Shown here in pieces: positions 10,165 through 21,922 of a stretch of 64,000 nucleotides of DNA. The stretch is from Deinandra increscens subsp. villosa (Eukaryota > Streptophyta > Magnoliopsida > Asterales > Asteraceae). Each line of letters begins with the position of its first letter. Position 1 is the first letter of the stretch. The notes below the pieces were generated by a model that worked only from the letters and a program-made list of their open reading frames with translations, had not been told where the DNA came from and did not search any database. The DNA lies in NCBI GenBank assembly GCA_039602395.1, contig JBCNJP010000006.1:64451775-64515774 (forward strand), written 5' to 3'. A program made the translations under genes and the position numbers.

Positions 10165-10629
10165 TTTTTTTTGAACGGCCCATCCATTAAATAAAACTCA
10201 GCCTTAGCAAGACACTAAGGAGAGCCAAAAAGAGACAAACAAAGGAAAAAGAGATTACATATTAAACGTCGACCAATCCTTCCAACTAACCTTACTCTTC
10301 CTATTCCTATGCTTGAACCAAAGAAAGCTCCAAGCCTTTATGTCTTTTATCACCGCCTCGCGAGAAGGGATCACTCCTTCAAAGACCACTTTGTTTCTTT
10401 CACACCAAATCCACCAAAGAGTTGTTAGAATCACCACAGCCACAGCCCTGTCTTTAGAAGAACCTCCCTTAGAATCTTTGATTTCTTTTAAGACATCCTT
10501 AGCTTCAAAGAAAAAAAGAGGTTGAGTCTTGGTCCACTGATTGACTATAACCCAAACATAATTAGCGAATGTGCAGCCCGCAAACAAGTGGTCAGCCGTC
10601 TCATCGTAGTCCCTGCACATCGGGCATAA
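10165..10629 (-). mobile_element. 5'-truncated LINE (non-LTR retrotransposon)
   Basis: A 465-bp insertion on the minus strand. It begins (in sense) inside coding sequence and ends with GGGCCGTTC plus A8, seen as T8 at 10165-10172. A target-site duplication of about 15 bp, ACCATATCTACGTAC, flanks it at 10630-10644 on one side and ending at 10164 on the other. The left copy was later split by the copia element. Strong 5' truncation, an A-tail and a long duplication are the hallmarks of target-primed reverse transcription. Confidence 0.9.
10255..10629 (-). pseudogene. C-terminal fragment of LINE reverse transcriptase protein (zf-RVT)
   Basis: The minus-strand frame begins abruptly at the truncation point. 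It contains CPMCRDYDETADHLFAGC, the Cys/His zinc-binding module (zf-RVT) found at the C-terminus of plant LINE ORF2 proteins, followed by a Trp-rich tail (WWIWCERN) typical of the same region. Endonuclease and reverse transcriptase domains are absent, so it is inactive. The open frame extends further upstream to 10710 only because flanking DNA happens to be open; that part is not LINE sequence. Confidence 0.88.
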
Positions 10630-10808
10630 ACCATATCTACGTACTAATTTTTGATTTTCTAAGATAAGATAATAAGATTCTATCTTTACTTGTAATTTAC
10701 ATATCTTCACTTGTAATTTACAGGATTTAAACTCTTAGATAGTGTTTGATACGTAGAATTGATGGTCAAATAAAATTGATCATTACGTTAGAATGAAATA
10801 TAACATGG

Positions 10809-10892
10809 AACAAACAAAGTGGCTTCCATGACTACCACTCAAACTCGTGACTTCACGTTTGAAACAAACAAAGTGGCTTCCATGACTACCAC
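10809..10892 (+). repeat. 30-bp direct repeat, two copies
   Basis: An identical 30-bp block beginning AACAAACAAAGTGGCTTCCA occurs at 10809-10838 and 10863-10892, a 54-bp period. Local duplication, no coding content. Confidence 0.9.
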
Positions 10893-12370
10893 GCTAGACA
10901 ACATCTTGTTTCAAACCTTTTTACAAATTATATTTAACATATATGTAAGATACTTTTAAAAACATAAATATAAGATTTTAAAATTTCGGATCCCTAAAAA
11001 GACCGACCCTGGACGGATGTTCGATTCCTTCAAGTAATGGAATAAAGTTGTTATTATTTTGCTTTTTCTTAATTTATAAAAAAAAGAAATAAATATTAAG
11101 AATAAAAAGGTTAAAAAATACAAACAGACATGTAAAATAAAAATAAATAAAATATAAAATTATAAAATACTGAAAAAAATAATAGTAAAAATAATAGTAA
11201 AATAGAAAATATTAATGAAAAATAGAAAAAAAAAGACTAGTTAAAAAATTGTAAATTATTAATAAAAAATTCAAAATTAAAATAGAAAAATTCAAAATGA
11301 AAAAATTAAAAAGATACAAACATAAAAAATATATATTAATTTTAAATGAAAATGTTGGTACAATTATTCGATTACTTTGTTTTTTTTACTTACTATAAAA
11401 CAATACAAATCAATGATTCATTTTATTCTCACATGTTAACCAAACAGAACGTTGGAACGATAATGATCCACTTCAATATTCCCGGACCATTATATTCTCT
11501 CGTTCATTCCATTCCCTCACTTCTTTCATTACCTAGTACCAAACAAACTCGTTACTGTTTCGATTATAAGATACATCACTTAACTAACATGATATTCTCT
11601 TGAGGTCAAATTCACACATATTCTATCACGTACCGACTAAAATGTTTAAAATATCAGAGTTCAAAACAACTTATATTTAAGCATTATTTTATAGGAGCTT
11701 TGATACTGAAATGCCTTATTAATCCAACACAACATTGTATGTCGTAGATATTAAGAAAAATATATCCGAGAATATTTTAAACACTGTGACGAACACATCC
11801 AAAACAAAAGATAACATAATCAACAATGATGTAAAGTTATATTGCTCGTGGCCAGATAAACATCTTAAAACGAGTAGAAACTAAATAGTAAAAACTAAAA
11901 GCGTCGTATACATTGAACAACAACAGTTGAGATACGTCTTGGAAGGGTTGGAGCGGCTGTAATTATTTTCAACGGTAATTTGGATCACTAACGAGTCACT
12001 GATATATGATTTTAAAACAGTTCAAGCATTCAAACATAGGTGTGTAAATTTTGAAAATTTGTAGCCATTATAACTTTAGTAGTCTTGATGATAAAGTGTT
12101 TATGCAATGATTACTCGCTATTTTCTCACTACGAGTGACTTCTTATTTGATAAATTAGTTGTGGGAACATAGTTGTGCACTTTCTTTCTTATGATTTTCA
12201 ACAACATTACATAGAGACGACTTAGGAAAATTACAAAGCAATATAGTTACACCATTCGTAAGTTGAAATGAATCTTCCTATCAAAATTCTTTTGACTCAA
12301 TGAAACGCCTAATGATTCATTTGACTAAAATAAACAAGAGATAAAACCTCTATAACTTATATATCAGCAT
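10893..12370. other. AT-rich intergenic DNA
   Basis: A-rich low-complexity DNA (11060-11340), then ordinary AT-rich spacer. I see no gene. The open stretch at 11346-11603 has no recognisable domain and no coding-like composition. Confidence 0.5.
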
Positions 12371-12650
12371 ACTAGGTTAGTTAAATCCGTGTATTACACG
12401 AGTTAAATTCATATTATTAGACACATATAAAAAAGGAAAAAAATGTTAAAATAATCAAATTAATTATGGTTTGACAAATTGTTGATTAGTTTTTCTTAAA
12501 TTAATCAAATTATTGAGTAAATTTATCAAATTCACATTAAGTTTGTCAAAATTTTTATTGGAAATTTAGTTTTAATGCTTTATAAGTAACCCGTGTAATA
12601 CACGGGCTGAATATAGATTCATAATATTAGATAAATACAAAAGAAAAAAA
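12371..12650 (-). mobile_element. Helitron-type 3' end(s), minus strand
   Basis: On the minus strand a hairpin (TCGTGTAATACACGG, 12387-12401) is followed about 11 bases later by the terminal CTAGT (12371-12375), the CTRRT signature of Helitron 3' ends. A second hairpin CCCGTGTAATACACGGG lies at 12590-12606 with similar following sequence, suggesting a duplicated end. No Rep/helicase gene is present. The 5' end is not certain. Confidence 0.55.
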
Positions 12651-13338
12651 GATAATGATGTAGAAATTTAAAAATTATGATTGATATAAAAAACTAAAAT
12701 TATTTAGTAAATTAATAAAATCTACATTAATTTTATCAAAATTTTAAAATAAAAATTTAGTTTTGACAAAATTGGTAATTAATTCTAATTGATAATTTAC
12801 TAAATTGGAAATTGATTGTGAGTTTGACATGTGGCTGTGATGATGTGGACCCTTTTTAAATGAGACATGTGACACAAATTTTAGTGTTTTATTAGGATTA
12901 TAAGATTCTAATTAATATTATGGGTGTTTGTGATAACAAGATTAGTTGGAGCACGTGTTGCCCCGCTTTGTTGTTTGTTTGATGTCATAAGTTTTATTCA
13001 TTATATTACGTACGATATATATAGATTCCATACATGAAATATCCAAAACGTTATTTAACGATTACAACATAATTTCACACATGAAATATATCAAGACAAA
13101 AAAAAGAGTTCTAAAAAAAAATGAAAAGGTCATTTTAGCACAGCAGGGAAAAAAACAGAAAAGTAAATAAACTTTAGTATAGAAGGGAATAAATGATCAT
13201 TTAACAAGGTTATTAAATGTATATTTTGGTATAAAATTAAACTAAAATAAAATAAATATTTGAAATAATGAATGAAAATCTAATATGTGAGACGTGTATA
13301 TAAAATATAAAAATTAAAACTAATATATAAAACACATT
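12651..13338. other. AT-rich DNA upstream of PAL
   Basis: Includes a CACGTG G-box at 12953 within an otherwise AT-rich stretch. No gene is seen. Confidence 0.45.
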
Positions 13339-13737
13339 CACCAACTACCACTCTTGTTTACAATATTAGCAGCCACATGACATTACATATAGCAGGCCAA
13401 ACTCAACTACTTCTCTTTGCTTTAATCAATACCGTTAATAAATAATCACATATAATATAACCAAGGGCCACGATTAATTCTCACCCAACCCACCACACCC
13501 CTTTACTAACATCTCATCTTTCTCTTCAATTTACTCCCACCTCATTCTTTCTATATAAACCACAATCTTCAGCTACCCTCCACTCAACACATTTTGTAGC
13601 CATTCAATATTTCAAGTACACCACCTATTTATACCCCCTATAAATACTCACACCCCTTGTCAGAAAAAAAAAGAAAAACGACAACAATCATATCCAGTAA
13701 AATCTCATCATTGTATCCGATTAATTCGTAATTTGAA
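13339..13737 (+). promoter_or_regulatory. PAL promoter and 5' leader
   Basis: Two TATA-like motifs precede the ATG: CTATATAAAC at 13551-13560 and CTATAAATAC near 13639. The second would give a leader of about 70 nt, the first about 155 nt. Cytosine-rich stretches at 13340-13351 (ACCAACTACCAC) and 13484-13502 (CACCCAACCCACC) resemble the AC elements bound by R2R3-MYB factors in phenylpropanoid promoters, but neither is an exact consensus. A short A-rich leader (13664-13700) precedes the start codon. Confidence 0.55.
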
Positions 13738-15205
13738 ATGGCAATGGAGTTGTGCGTTAATGATCCGTTGAACTGGGGAGTGGCGGCGGAGGCGATGACC
13801 GGGAGCCATCTAGATGAGGTGAAGAGAATGGTGGAGGAGTTCAGGAGGCCTTTGGTGAAGCTGGGAGGAGAGACGTTGACGGTGTCTCAGGTGGCGGGGA
13901 TTGCGGCTGCCGGTGATAGTTCGGTTGTGAAGGTGGAGCTGGCGGAGTCGGCCAGGGCGGGGGTGAAGGCGAGTAGTGATTGGGTGATGGAGAGTATGAA
14001 TAAAGGGACGGATAGTTATGGTGTTACCACCGGTTTTGGTGCCACCTCTCATAGGCGGACCAAGAACGGTGGAGCTCTTCAGAAGGAGCTCATTAGGTAA
14101 AATCTTTATATAAAAACTTAATTATTTTTATTATGGTTGTGAAAATCCTGTCAAGCCTCCGATTAATCGCCGACTAATCGCGTAGCGGCCCTTCACCGAT
14201 TACCGATCGATCAATCACCGATTAATCCTGTCAAGGACGTATAATTTCCAATTAATGCCAAATTGACGTTTAACCCCTTAACCAGTCAACCGCCGAGCTA
14301 CCGTCAAACGTTTTTTACATCTTGCTTTTTATAGAAAATTACTATTTCGAACATGGCAAAAGAAATTTTTTCTTGATACTTAACATATTACGTATCGATA
14401 TCTAATTAACTGTTTTGGCCAGAAACTTTCATTCTTTTAACTTATTTTTTGGCCTTTAACAATGTGAACAATTTTGAAAATGAAATGTGAGAGCTAAGTA
14501 TGTCAATATATTATATTTTGAACCGAAAATATTAAATGATTGAATGACAGGGTCAAGATAGAAATTTACGTTTTTTAGAAAAGAAAAAAAAAAGTTAATT
14601 AAAGATATTATGTGTATGGGCCCACCATAGTCCGTTTCTTTGGTGTTTGGTAAAAAAACAAACGTCCAATAGAAGCTCACCTTTATTTTAATATCGTTGC
14701 CGTATTAAAAAAGTAAAAATCGGCTTGAATGTAATTTTTTTTAGAAAAAAATAGCAAATCCATTATGGGATTTGAACAATAGTATAAATACATAGACGTA
14801 GAAGCCTTTGGTGTAAAAGATAATTTATTATATAACAAATAAAAAATCTTAACTTTAGGTGTTATTTTATATTTATTTTTATTTAATTATATAATTAAAT
14901 ATAAAAATATAAAAAAGATTTCTCTAATTATTTTTTAGATTTAAAAAAATTACAATAAGATTTCATGTATATCTTATCTTAAAATGTATACTTAGAATTT
15001 TAAAATCTTTATTATTTGTTATTTATAAATTTAAATATTTATTATTATTATTTTACGAATATGTTCTTTAAAAAATTTCATAATTGTTATACATTTATAC
15101 GCTCAAAAATATAACAATAATTACATTTTAGAGATGTTATTTAATTAAAGGATTGTTAATTCGTTATCAGTTCACCAATCTTCTATCTATCTATCTATCT
15201 ATCTA

Positions 15206-15244
<39 letters not shown>

Positions 15245-17550
15245 AAAGAAAAGTTTTTGGCACCACAATTTGCCATGTGGCACCACCACATTCATCCTCA
15301 ACAATTTTTCCCGCCAATAAACATTCACAAGCGGATCTTCTAATTTTGGATATATATATCCACTATATATTTATTGTAGCGGATCTTCTAATTTTGGATA
15401 TATATATCCACTTTTTATTTATTGTCTTCTAAATTATTTAATAACCAATTTTTTAATTACTTAATTTAATATATAATATACTTTATTAATTTACATATAT
15501 CTATATCTATCTATACTCTATACTATATAATAAACAAAAAGTTTTGTCATAGTTTAATTAATAAAAAAAGAAACTTGACATCACCACAAAATTATGAATT
15601 AACCCGTGTAACACACGGGGATAAAAAACTAGTTGGTTATAAACAAATTAAAGATTCTAATTTAATAATATCTCAATGTTTAATAAAGTGTTTTTCACTC
15701 ATAAGTTCAGATTTTATATTAGAAGTTACAACTTACCATAATTAATTGTTCATTTATTTTTTGTACGTCTATGTTTAATTTTTAATTCCATATGTTTCAG
15801 ATTTTTGAACGCCGGAATCTTCGGCAACGGCACGGAATCATCCCACACGCTTCCACATTCCGCCACCAGAGCCGCCATGCTCGTTAGAATCAACACCCTC
15901 CTCCAGGGCTACTCCGGCATCCGTTTCGAGATCCTCGAAGCCATCACCAAGTTCCTCAACACAAACGTCACCCCGTGCCTCCCCCTCCGCGGCACCATCA
16001 CCGCATCCGGCGACCTTGTTCCCCTTTCCTACATCGCGGGCCTCCTCACGGGCCGACCCAACTCCAAAGCGGTCGGCCCAAACGGAGAAACCCTCGATGC
16101 CGAAAAGGCGTTCAAGGTCGCCGGTATCGAGGGCGGCTTCTTTGAGCTTCAGCCCAAAGAAGGTCTCGCACTTGTCAACGGTACCGCGGTGGGCTCCGGG
16201 ATGGCCTCCATGGTTCTTTTCGAAGCCAATGTGCTCGCATTGTTATCCGAAGTCTTGTCCGCCATTTTCGCGGAGGTTATGCAAGGAAAGCCCGAGTTTA
16301 CCGACCACTTGACGCACAAGCTGAAGCACCACCCCGGCCAGATCGAGGCCGCGGCGATAATGGAGCACATTTTAGACGGAAGTGATTATGTTAAGGCTGC
16401 GCAAAAGGTCCATGAAATGGACCCTTTGCAGAAGCCGAAACAAGACCGGTACGCCCTAAGGACCTCGCCTCAATGGCTAGGCCCGCTAATCGAGGTCATC
16501 CGTTCATCAACCAAAATGATCGAAAGAGAGATCAACTCAGTGAACGACAACCCATTGATCGACGTGTCCCGCAACAAGGCGTTACACGGAGGTAACTTCC
16601 AAGGAACCCCGATCGGGGTTTCGATGGATAACACGCGGTTGGCTATCGCCGCGATCGGAAAACTCATGTTCGCACAGTTCTCCGAGCTCGTGAACGACTT
16701 TTACAACAACGGGTTGCCTTCGAATCTTTCCGGGGGACGGAACCCGAGCTTGGATTACGGGTTCAAAGGAGGGGAGATCGCGATGGCTTCGTACTGTTCG
16801 GAGCTCCAGTTTCTTGCGAACCCGGTGACGAACCATGTCCAAAGCGCGGAACAACACAACCAAGATGTAAACTCATTGGGATTGATCTCAGCAAGAAAAA
16901 CCGCTGAAGCAGTTGAAATCTTGAAGCTAATGTCATCTACATACTTAGTAGCTCTATGCCAATCTATTGACTTGAGGCACTTAGAAGAAAACCTGAAATC
17001 AACGGTGAAGAACACGGTTAGCCAGGTAGCGAAAAAGGTCCTAACCATGGGCGTGAACGGCGAGCTCCACCCGTCGAGATTCAGCGAAAAGGATCTCCTT
17101 CGGGTTGTCGACCGGGAATACGTCTTCGCGTACATCGACGACCCTTGCAGCGCGACCTACCCGTTGATGCAAAAGCTTCGACAAGTCCTCGTGGACCACG
17201 CCCTAAACAACGGTGAAACCGAGAAGGACACGAGCACTTCGATCTTCCACAAGATCGGTTCGTTCGAAGACGAACTGAGAGCGGTTTTGCCGAAAGAAGT
17301 CGAGGGTGTTCGATTAGCGTACGAGGATGGTGCATTGGCTATTCCTAACAGGATCAAAGCGTGCCGATCGTACCCGTTGTACAAGTTTGTGAGGGAGGAG
17401 CTCGGAACCGGGTTCTTGACCGGCGAGAAGGCGACTTCACCGGGTGAGGAATTCGATAAGGTGTTTACGGCTATGTGCAAAGGCCAGATCATAGATCCGT
17501 TGCTGGAGTGTGTTCAAGGGTGGGATGGTGTTCCTCTTCCGATCTCTTAG
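13738..17550 (+). CDS. PAL: Phenylalanine ammonia-lyase, two exons
   Basis: Converts L-phenylalanine to trans-cinnamate and ammonia, the entry step of phenylpropanoid (lignin, flavonoid, chlorogenate) synthesis, as a cytosolic homotetramer. Exon 1 is 13738-14096 and exon 2 is 15801-17550, split inside an Arg codon (residue 120) as in other plant PAL genes. Boundaries are AG|GTAAAA and TTTCAG|A. The joined protein has 702 residues, normal for the family. Visible features: the Ala188-Ser189-Gly190 triad (TITASGDLVPL) that forms the MIO electrophile, catalytic-loop Tyr94 (DSYGVTTGFG), Phe121-Leu122 of the kind that favours phenylalanine over tyrosine, and NDNPLID and FLANPVTNHVQSAEQHNQDV core motifs. 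The ATG at 13738 was chosen; one at 13744 is possible. No damage is seen. The exons are clearly GC-richer than their surroundings. Confidence 0.97.
15181..15241 (+). repeat. (CTAT)n(AT)n microsatellite
   Basis: Seven or so CTAT units run into about fifteen AT units inside the PAL intron. Confidence 0.95.
15242..15633 (+). mobile_element. Non-autonomous Helitron-like insertion in the PAL intron
   Basis: The right end has the Helitron 3' signature: a hairpin CCCGTGTAACACACGGGG (15603-15620), a short spacer, then CTAGT ending at 15633 followed by T. Two similar left-end-like segments (near 15242 and 15520, AATAAAAGAAAAGTTT and AATAAACAAAAAGTTT) suggest a duplicated or nested 5' end. Similar 5' and 3' ends occur on the minus strand at 43958-45440. 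No protein is encoded. The exact 5' boundary is uncertain because it abuts a (TA)n tract. Confidence 0.6.
15331..15425 (+). repeat. 47/48-bp tandem repeat
   Basis: GCGGATCTTCTAATTTTGGA begins each unit at 15331 and 15379. Each unit contains the palindrome GGATATATATATCC. Confidence 0.9.
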
Positions 17551-18139
17551 AACCAAATTGTTTGTAATCATATGGTCGATAAAGATGATGAACTTATGAT
17601 CTGTTTAATACTTTCTTTTTCCTTTTTTGAAATTGTTACATTATAATTACATGTTTTGGTTGGAATTTAAAGATTCAAAGTTGTACCTTTTTATTGAAGT
17701 GAATCAATCAAACAGTTTTCTTAAGATGTGTATTATGGTTTAGAGGAAAAGAGGGTGTGGTATTATTGTCACAAGTCACAAAGTATACTTGAACCATGAT
17801 TGTGCGGGAAAATATTGTATTATTAATAGTTTTCGAGTACTCGGTTGTTGTCACAGAGATAACACAAACACATGTTACACTGATAATGTGAGAGGAAAAA
17901 ATATCGTAATGTGCTAAAGACGTAAACATTCCTAAACAATGAAAAACTGTAGGAAAAAAAAAGAGACAATGCCAAAAAAAAATATAGTAGAATCACTTTG
18001 CTACTATTCGCCGGGGAAGTCAAAACTTAAAAACACTGTAGCATTATTCACCAAAGTTTTGCTTTTGTATATCAGTAAATAATAAAATAACAATCAAGAT
18101 CATGTTCAATAACCAATAGAGACTCGCCAACTCAAATTC
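17551..18139. other. PAL 3' flank and spacer
   Basis: Contains the PAL 3' UTR; AATAAA-like GATAAAGATG near 17578 is a possible polyadenylation element. The remainder is AT-rich spacer with no gene. Confidence 0.5.
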
Positions 18140-18375
18140 CATAAAAATGGAGGCATGTGAAACCACACCACATGGTATGTTGGTGGTGTGGCTTCAAACC
18201 CAAGCCGTGTTCCACCTTTTTTTTTTAAAATTTAAACAACTTAATAAAATAACAATTTTTAATAAAAACCAAACATTTTAATACTAGGAATTAATACAAT
18301 ACTTGGAATTTTAAAAAAAAAAACCTAAAAAAAAAAACTTAAAACAATACTAGATTTTTTAAAATATAAAAACTT

Positions 18376-19785
18376 AAAATGGACAATCCCATCCATATTC
18401 TTCCGCTATTTCTCGTTTTTGTTGAAGCACAAGTGGAAGGAATTGAGGATCAACGTCGTCGTGCGGTTTCATGAAGTACTCGAGATCACTTTTTTTTTCT
18501 TTTTTTTCACGTGCTAGTTTGGTCTCGATCACTTGACGTTGAGCCGTCATTGTAATTTTCACCTCATCGTACATTGCTTGCTTCTTTCTAAACGTTTCAT
18601 CCCGAATCTTTGACTACAACGCCCTTTCCGAAGTCGAACTCTTTGCGGTGGACGAAGAATCCCCCGACTTGTTTTTCCCTTTATGTTTTGAGTATGTAGG
18701 GGTTGAGTTCTCATTTAAATCGGGCAATTGAGTCGACCCAACTTCATTTGAAGTTGTGTAGTGCCCCGACTCGGATGTCTTGGTCCTTTTAGCCGGTTCC
18801 GGTATTTCACCGGCTACGACCGAAACCGAAGCCCACTTGGGATGGTCTTTCACCTCGAGCCAACACGCCATAATGAGAAAACCCACTTTTCTCGTATATT
18901 TGTTTATACAAGTTTTGGGTTTTTAACAAAATATCGACATCCGCACTCCCGCTTGCCCAAGTGTTACTCTATTACAAAAATAAAAATAAAAAAAATACCG
19001 GAACCGGCTAAAAAAATACCGGAACCGGCTAAAAGGTTTTTAACAAAATATGTACATTTACAAAACTAAAGTTAAATAAAAAAAATAGTTGTTTTTTACC
19101 GTTTGGATGTAGAGAGCGTTGAAGTTCAACAACTTGGTGTTCAACTTCTTCCACTTTGAGGCTACTTGGTCCCTAGTTCGCCCACTAGGTTCACCAATCA
19201 ATCCGTCGAAATGAGCAAGAACTTTACCCCAAAACGAACACGACTTTGTTGATCCGCCTTTTTCCCATCTTCGGTCCAATGGATGTAAGCTTTAGTCAAA
19301 TTTAGCTCCTCATCCGACGTCCAATTTTTCCCTTTTGCTCATAAGTGAAATTTACCTTTCTTAATCACTTGGACGTCCTCATCCATCACCTCAATCTCCT
19401 CTTCTTCAACCGCAACTTCATCACCTTCTTCCTCTTCAACTTCTTCTTCATTCTCTTCTTCTTCGGTTTCGGACTCGATTGCACGCCTTGGATCACGATA
19501 CATGGCGTTTGAAGTGGAGAATTGTTGGACTTGTGTTGAATATGGGGGATATAACCCCCCTTGAACCCCGTAACGCCCGGATAGAAGATCAACTAACGAT
19601 TGTTGAGAATGATGCGGTTGATTAGTGTAAAAGTTCGGTTGGGGTATGTAGGGAACGGGTTGTGATTGTGGTGGAGGAGTTGAGTTGGAGGTTTGACCGG
19701 CATTTCGTACCTTTGGTTTAAATTTTTTAGTAGGAGCGGGTGATTTTTTGGTGAGAGCGGGTTTTTTCTTGGATGATTTATCCAT
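18376..19785 (-). pseudogene. Broken Myb/SANT-like ORF1 protein (NAM-associated C-terminal domain)
   Basis: Minus strand from the ATG at 19785. A Lys/Pro-rich N-terminus and an acidic Glu-rich stretch are followed by a Trp-containing Myb/SANT-like trihelix (NWTSDEELNLTKAYI near 19320, FWGKVLAHFD near 19210). After an intron comes the C-terminal domain (DHPKWASV near 18840, a Gln/Lys-rich helix near 18560, ending EYGWDCPF). This is the protein often encoded beside PIF/Harbinger transposases, where it acts as the DNA-binding partner. Damage: in-frame stops near 19342 and 18612, a frame change between about 19270 and 19340, and another near 18875. It is therefore not functional as written. Confidence 0.75.
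18997..19052. repeat. Short templated duplications in the ORF1 intron
   Basis: ATACCGGAACCGGCTAAAA occurs twice in tandem here (18997-19034) and once more in coding sense at about 18789-18806. The following GGTTTTTAACAAAATAT repeats sequence at 18918-18935. The pieces look like filler copied from either side. Confidence 0.75.
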
Positions 19786-20102
19786 GGTGAAAGATTGTAG
19801 AGAAGAAAGAAAAATGTGTGAAAGATTGTAGAGAAGAAAGAAATATTTGTGTGTTCAAAATAGGTGAAATATGGTTGTATTTATTAATGTGTTAAAAAAG
19901 TTTTTTTTTTTTTTTGAAACTAGCTGTTACAACGGCTAGTTCAACGGACTCATGCAACCGGCTTGGCCGGGTTTCTCGAAACCGCTCAAAACCGCGGAAG
20001 GGGGAGCCGGGTGTGGAACCGGGTGGGACGGGATGGAGAGCCAAGCGAGCAGGGCGGCTACCTTTGGAGCCGGGTTCCGGTTTCATCACGATACCGCCTC
20101 CC

Positions 20103-20520
20103 CTTATACCTCATTAGCTCAAATCGGCGCCACTTCGACACCACTAACCCAATAAAGTGCTACCAAAGCCTCTACGCATTCTCCTCTATAAATGCCTCTA
20201 AAAATGGTAGTTGAACACATTGAATTCAAGAAATAAAACATTTATCAACTATTAAGAGCAATGTAGAAGAATGTTCTTCATGAATGTATGTAGAGTTATC
20301 ATGGCGACATTATAAAGATCAATTATTATTCGTGTTGTTGTATCGTAATTTAAACCTATATATATTGGTGTCATCTGTGGGACCCTTCAGGTGCTACAAC
20401 AATATCATATACATCCATATCTTGTTCGGACCCTTCCCATCAGGCACCTCCTATAGCTCTACTCAGAGCCAACTTACTACAGAGTTTGTGAGCAGTAACT
20501 TCCTACAAGGAGGTGGATGA
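20103..20520 (+). mobile_element. Decayed Ty3/gypsy LTR and leader
   Basis: Contains a TATA-like CTCTATAAATGCCTC (20189-20203) and TTGGTGTCATCTGTGGGA at 20365-20382, a slightly decayed form of the primer-binding site commonly seen in plant gypsy elements. Gag-like sequence after it is not recognisable. The left LTR boundary is not visible. Confidence 0.4.
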
Positions 20521-20859
20521 ACAAGTACGTGCGGAAAGAAAAGGCAAAATGGGTGAGGATACAACTCTCATTCGATAAGGAACTTATAGTCATAGTCAGT
20601 AATAGTGATCCACTCCCAACCTCCTACTTGCCCGAACCTCGGAGCAGCAGCAGGTCTAAAGAACAAGAAGGTTGGCTGCCTTATCCTTTGGACCTGGCAT
20701 AAATAGACTAACTAGTTTGTCCTTCGGGCCTGGCAAGGATGGAATGTTCACCTCGCCCTCTGGACCTATATTTGACACCCCTCCATCTAGGGTAAGCACT
20801 TCATTTTTCACTCCTAGGCCTTCTTCATTTCCAACCTTCGGGTCCATGCCTCATAACAC
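20521..20859. other. Unassigned retroelement-like debris
   Basis: Short open frames in several phases and a repeated CTTCGGGCCTGG or CTTTGGACCTGG motif (20683, 20722). Probably decayed gag or leader sequence. Confidence 0.3.
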
Positions 20860-21922
20860 ATGTTGACAGGGGGAGGAGAAATAACAGAGGTAGTGGGAGT
20901 GGGAATAGAAGGAGGATTCAGTCTAGGATTCAGAGTTATTTGACCTGCAGGAACTATAAAGAGGTGAGACACTTCAATAATCAGTGTCCAAGAGAAGTAG
21001 GGGAAGAGACTATTTGTGTAAAATATTACATAGACGATGATATGTTCATCTATAGTGTATAAAGCATGGTGGATTTCTGGGGTCATGGATTTTGGTGCTT
21101 CATTTCACGCTGCCTACAGCAGTGAAGCATTGCAGAATTTGAAAATAGGTGATATTGGCAAACGATGATGTTTTAGATGTTACAGGCATGGGTGACATAG
21201 AATTGAAAATCTCATCCAATTCATGCACTTAGAAGAATGTCAGAGTGATTCCTAGCTTGGAGAAGTAGTTGACTTCTTTTGGGCATATGGATGAACAGGG
21301 ACATGATGTGAAGTTCGAATACGGGCAGTGAAAGGTAGTAAAAGGGAAATCTTGTCATGAATCGAGGAAATAAATGAGGTACATCGTATATGGCTAGTAT
21401 ACCGTTTGAGGGAATGACCAACTCAGATAAGAAAATTACCAAAATCCGGTTCAAAGAGTTTGGTGGCAGAAGAGGGCGTGCTTTGAAAGTGAGAAACCCA
21501 GAGCCACATGTAAGATTCAAGTTGAGTGTGCATCGAAACGTTCAGAAAGTTCATTTAAGGGCTTTTGTAGCTGTGGGAGCATGGTTTGTGTTTCTGCTAG
21601 GGTTCCCATACAACAATAGAAGAAAACAACTTGTGTCCTAGCTGCAAAAATCTCTTCAATGGATAACTTGTTGGAGAGTGTTTGTTCTCGTGGCATCTCA
21701 GGATTTTGCAGTTTGTTTCAGTGGGAAGTGGTAGAGACGAAGAATGAGTCAAGGGCAGGCTTAGCTGTGACTAATGAGTTAGGGCTCAAAGGGCTTCAAT
21801 AGGCCTTCTGGCTAATTGATGAGAAGGTCGATGCAACCCGGAAAGTTGAAGAAGATTACAAAAGGTGCACGTGCTCAAAGTGGATGGTAGTTTGAAGATA
21901 ATCAAGTCTTTAAGTGGCAGAT
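20860..21922 (+). pseudogene. Decayed Ty1/copia gag-protease-integrase fragment
   Basis: A degenerate zinc knuckle (CRNYKEVRHFNNQC, near 20955) has Tyr in place of the second Cys. The protease follows as MDFGASFHA near 21095, with Phe in place of the usual Ser/Thr of the D-S/T-G active site, and then sequence resembling the region before the integrase zinc motif. Stops and frame changes are frequent. Reverse transcriptase and RNase H are absent, so a large internal deletion separates this from the 3' LTR at 21923. Confidence 0.65.

Larger units (their letters stand above)
14097..15800 (+). other. PAL intron (1704 bp) enlarged by insertions
   Basis: GT-AG intron in phase 2. It is AT-rich and contains a (CTAT)n(AT)n microsatellite, a tandem 47-bp repeat and Helitron-like sequence near its 3' end, listed separately. 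Single-intron PAL genes are standard; much of the extra length here is repeats. Confidence 0.93.
18140..20102 (-). mobile_element. PIF/Harbinger-type derivative carrying ORF1 only
   Basis: A minus-strand Myb-like ORF1 pseudogene is bounded by weakly matching inverted ends. The left end near 18144 reads AAATGGAGGCATGTGAAACC; the right end read on the minus strand from 20102 starts GGGGAGGCGG and continues to GATGAAACC. Both have TAA/TTA next to them, the trinucleotide duplicated by this superfamily. No DDE transposase gene is present. The termini are a tentative call; the ORF1 assignment is firmer. Confidence 0.5.

Noticed and set aside
10630..10710. N-terminal extension of the LINE frame
   Set aside because: This DNA lies outside the LINE's target-site duplication and is only fortuitously open.
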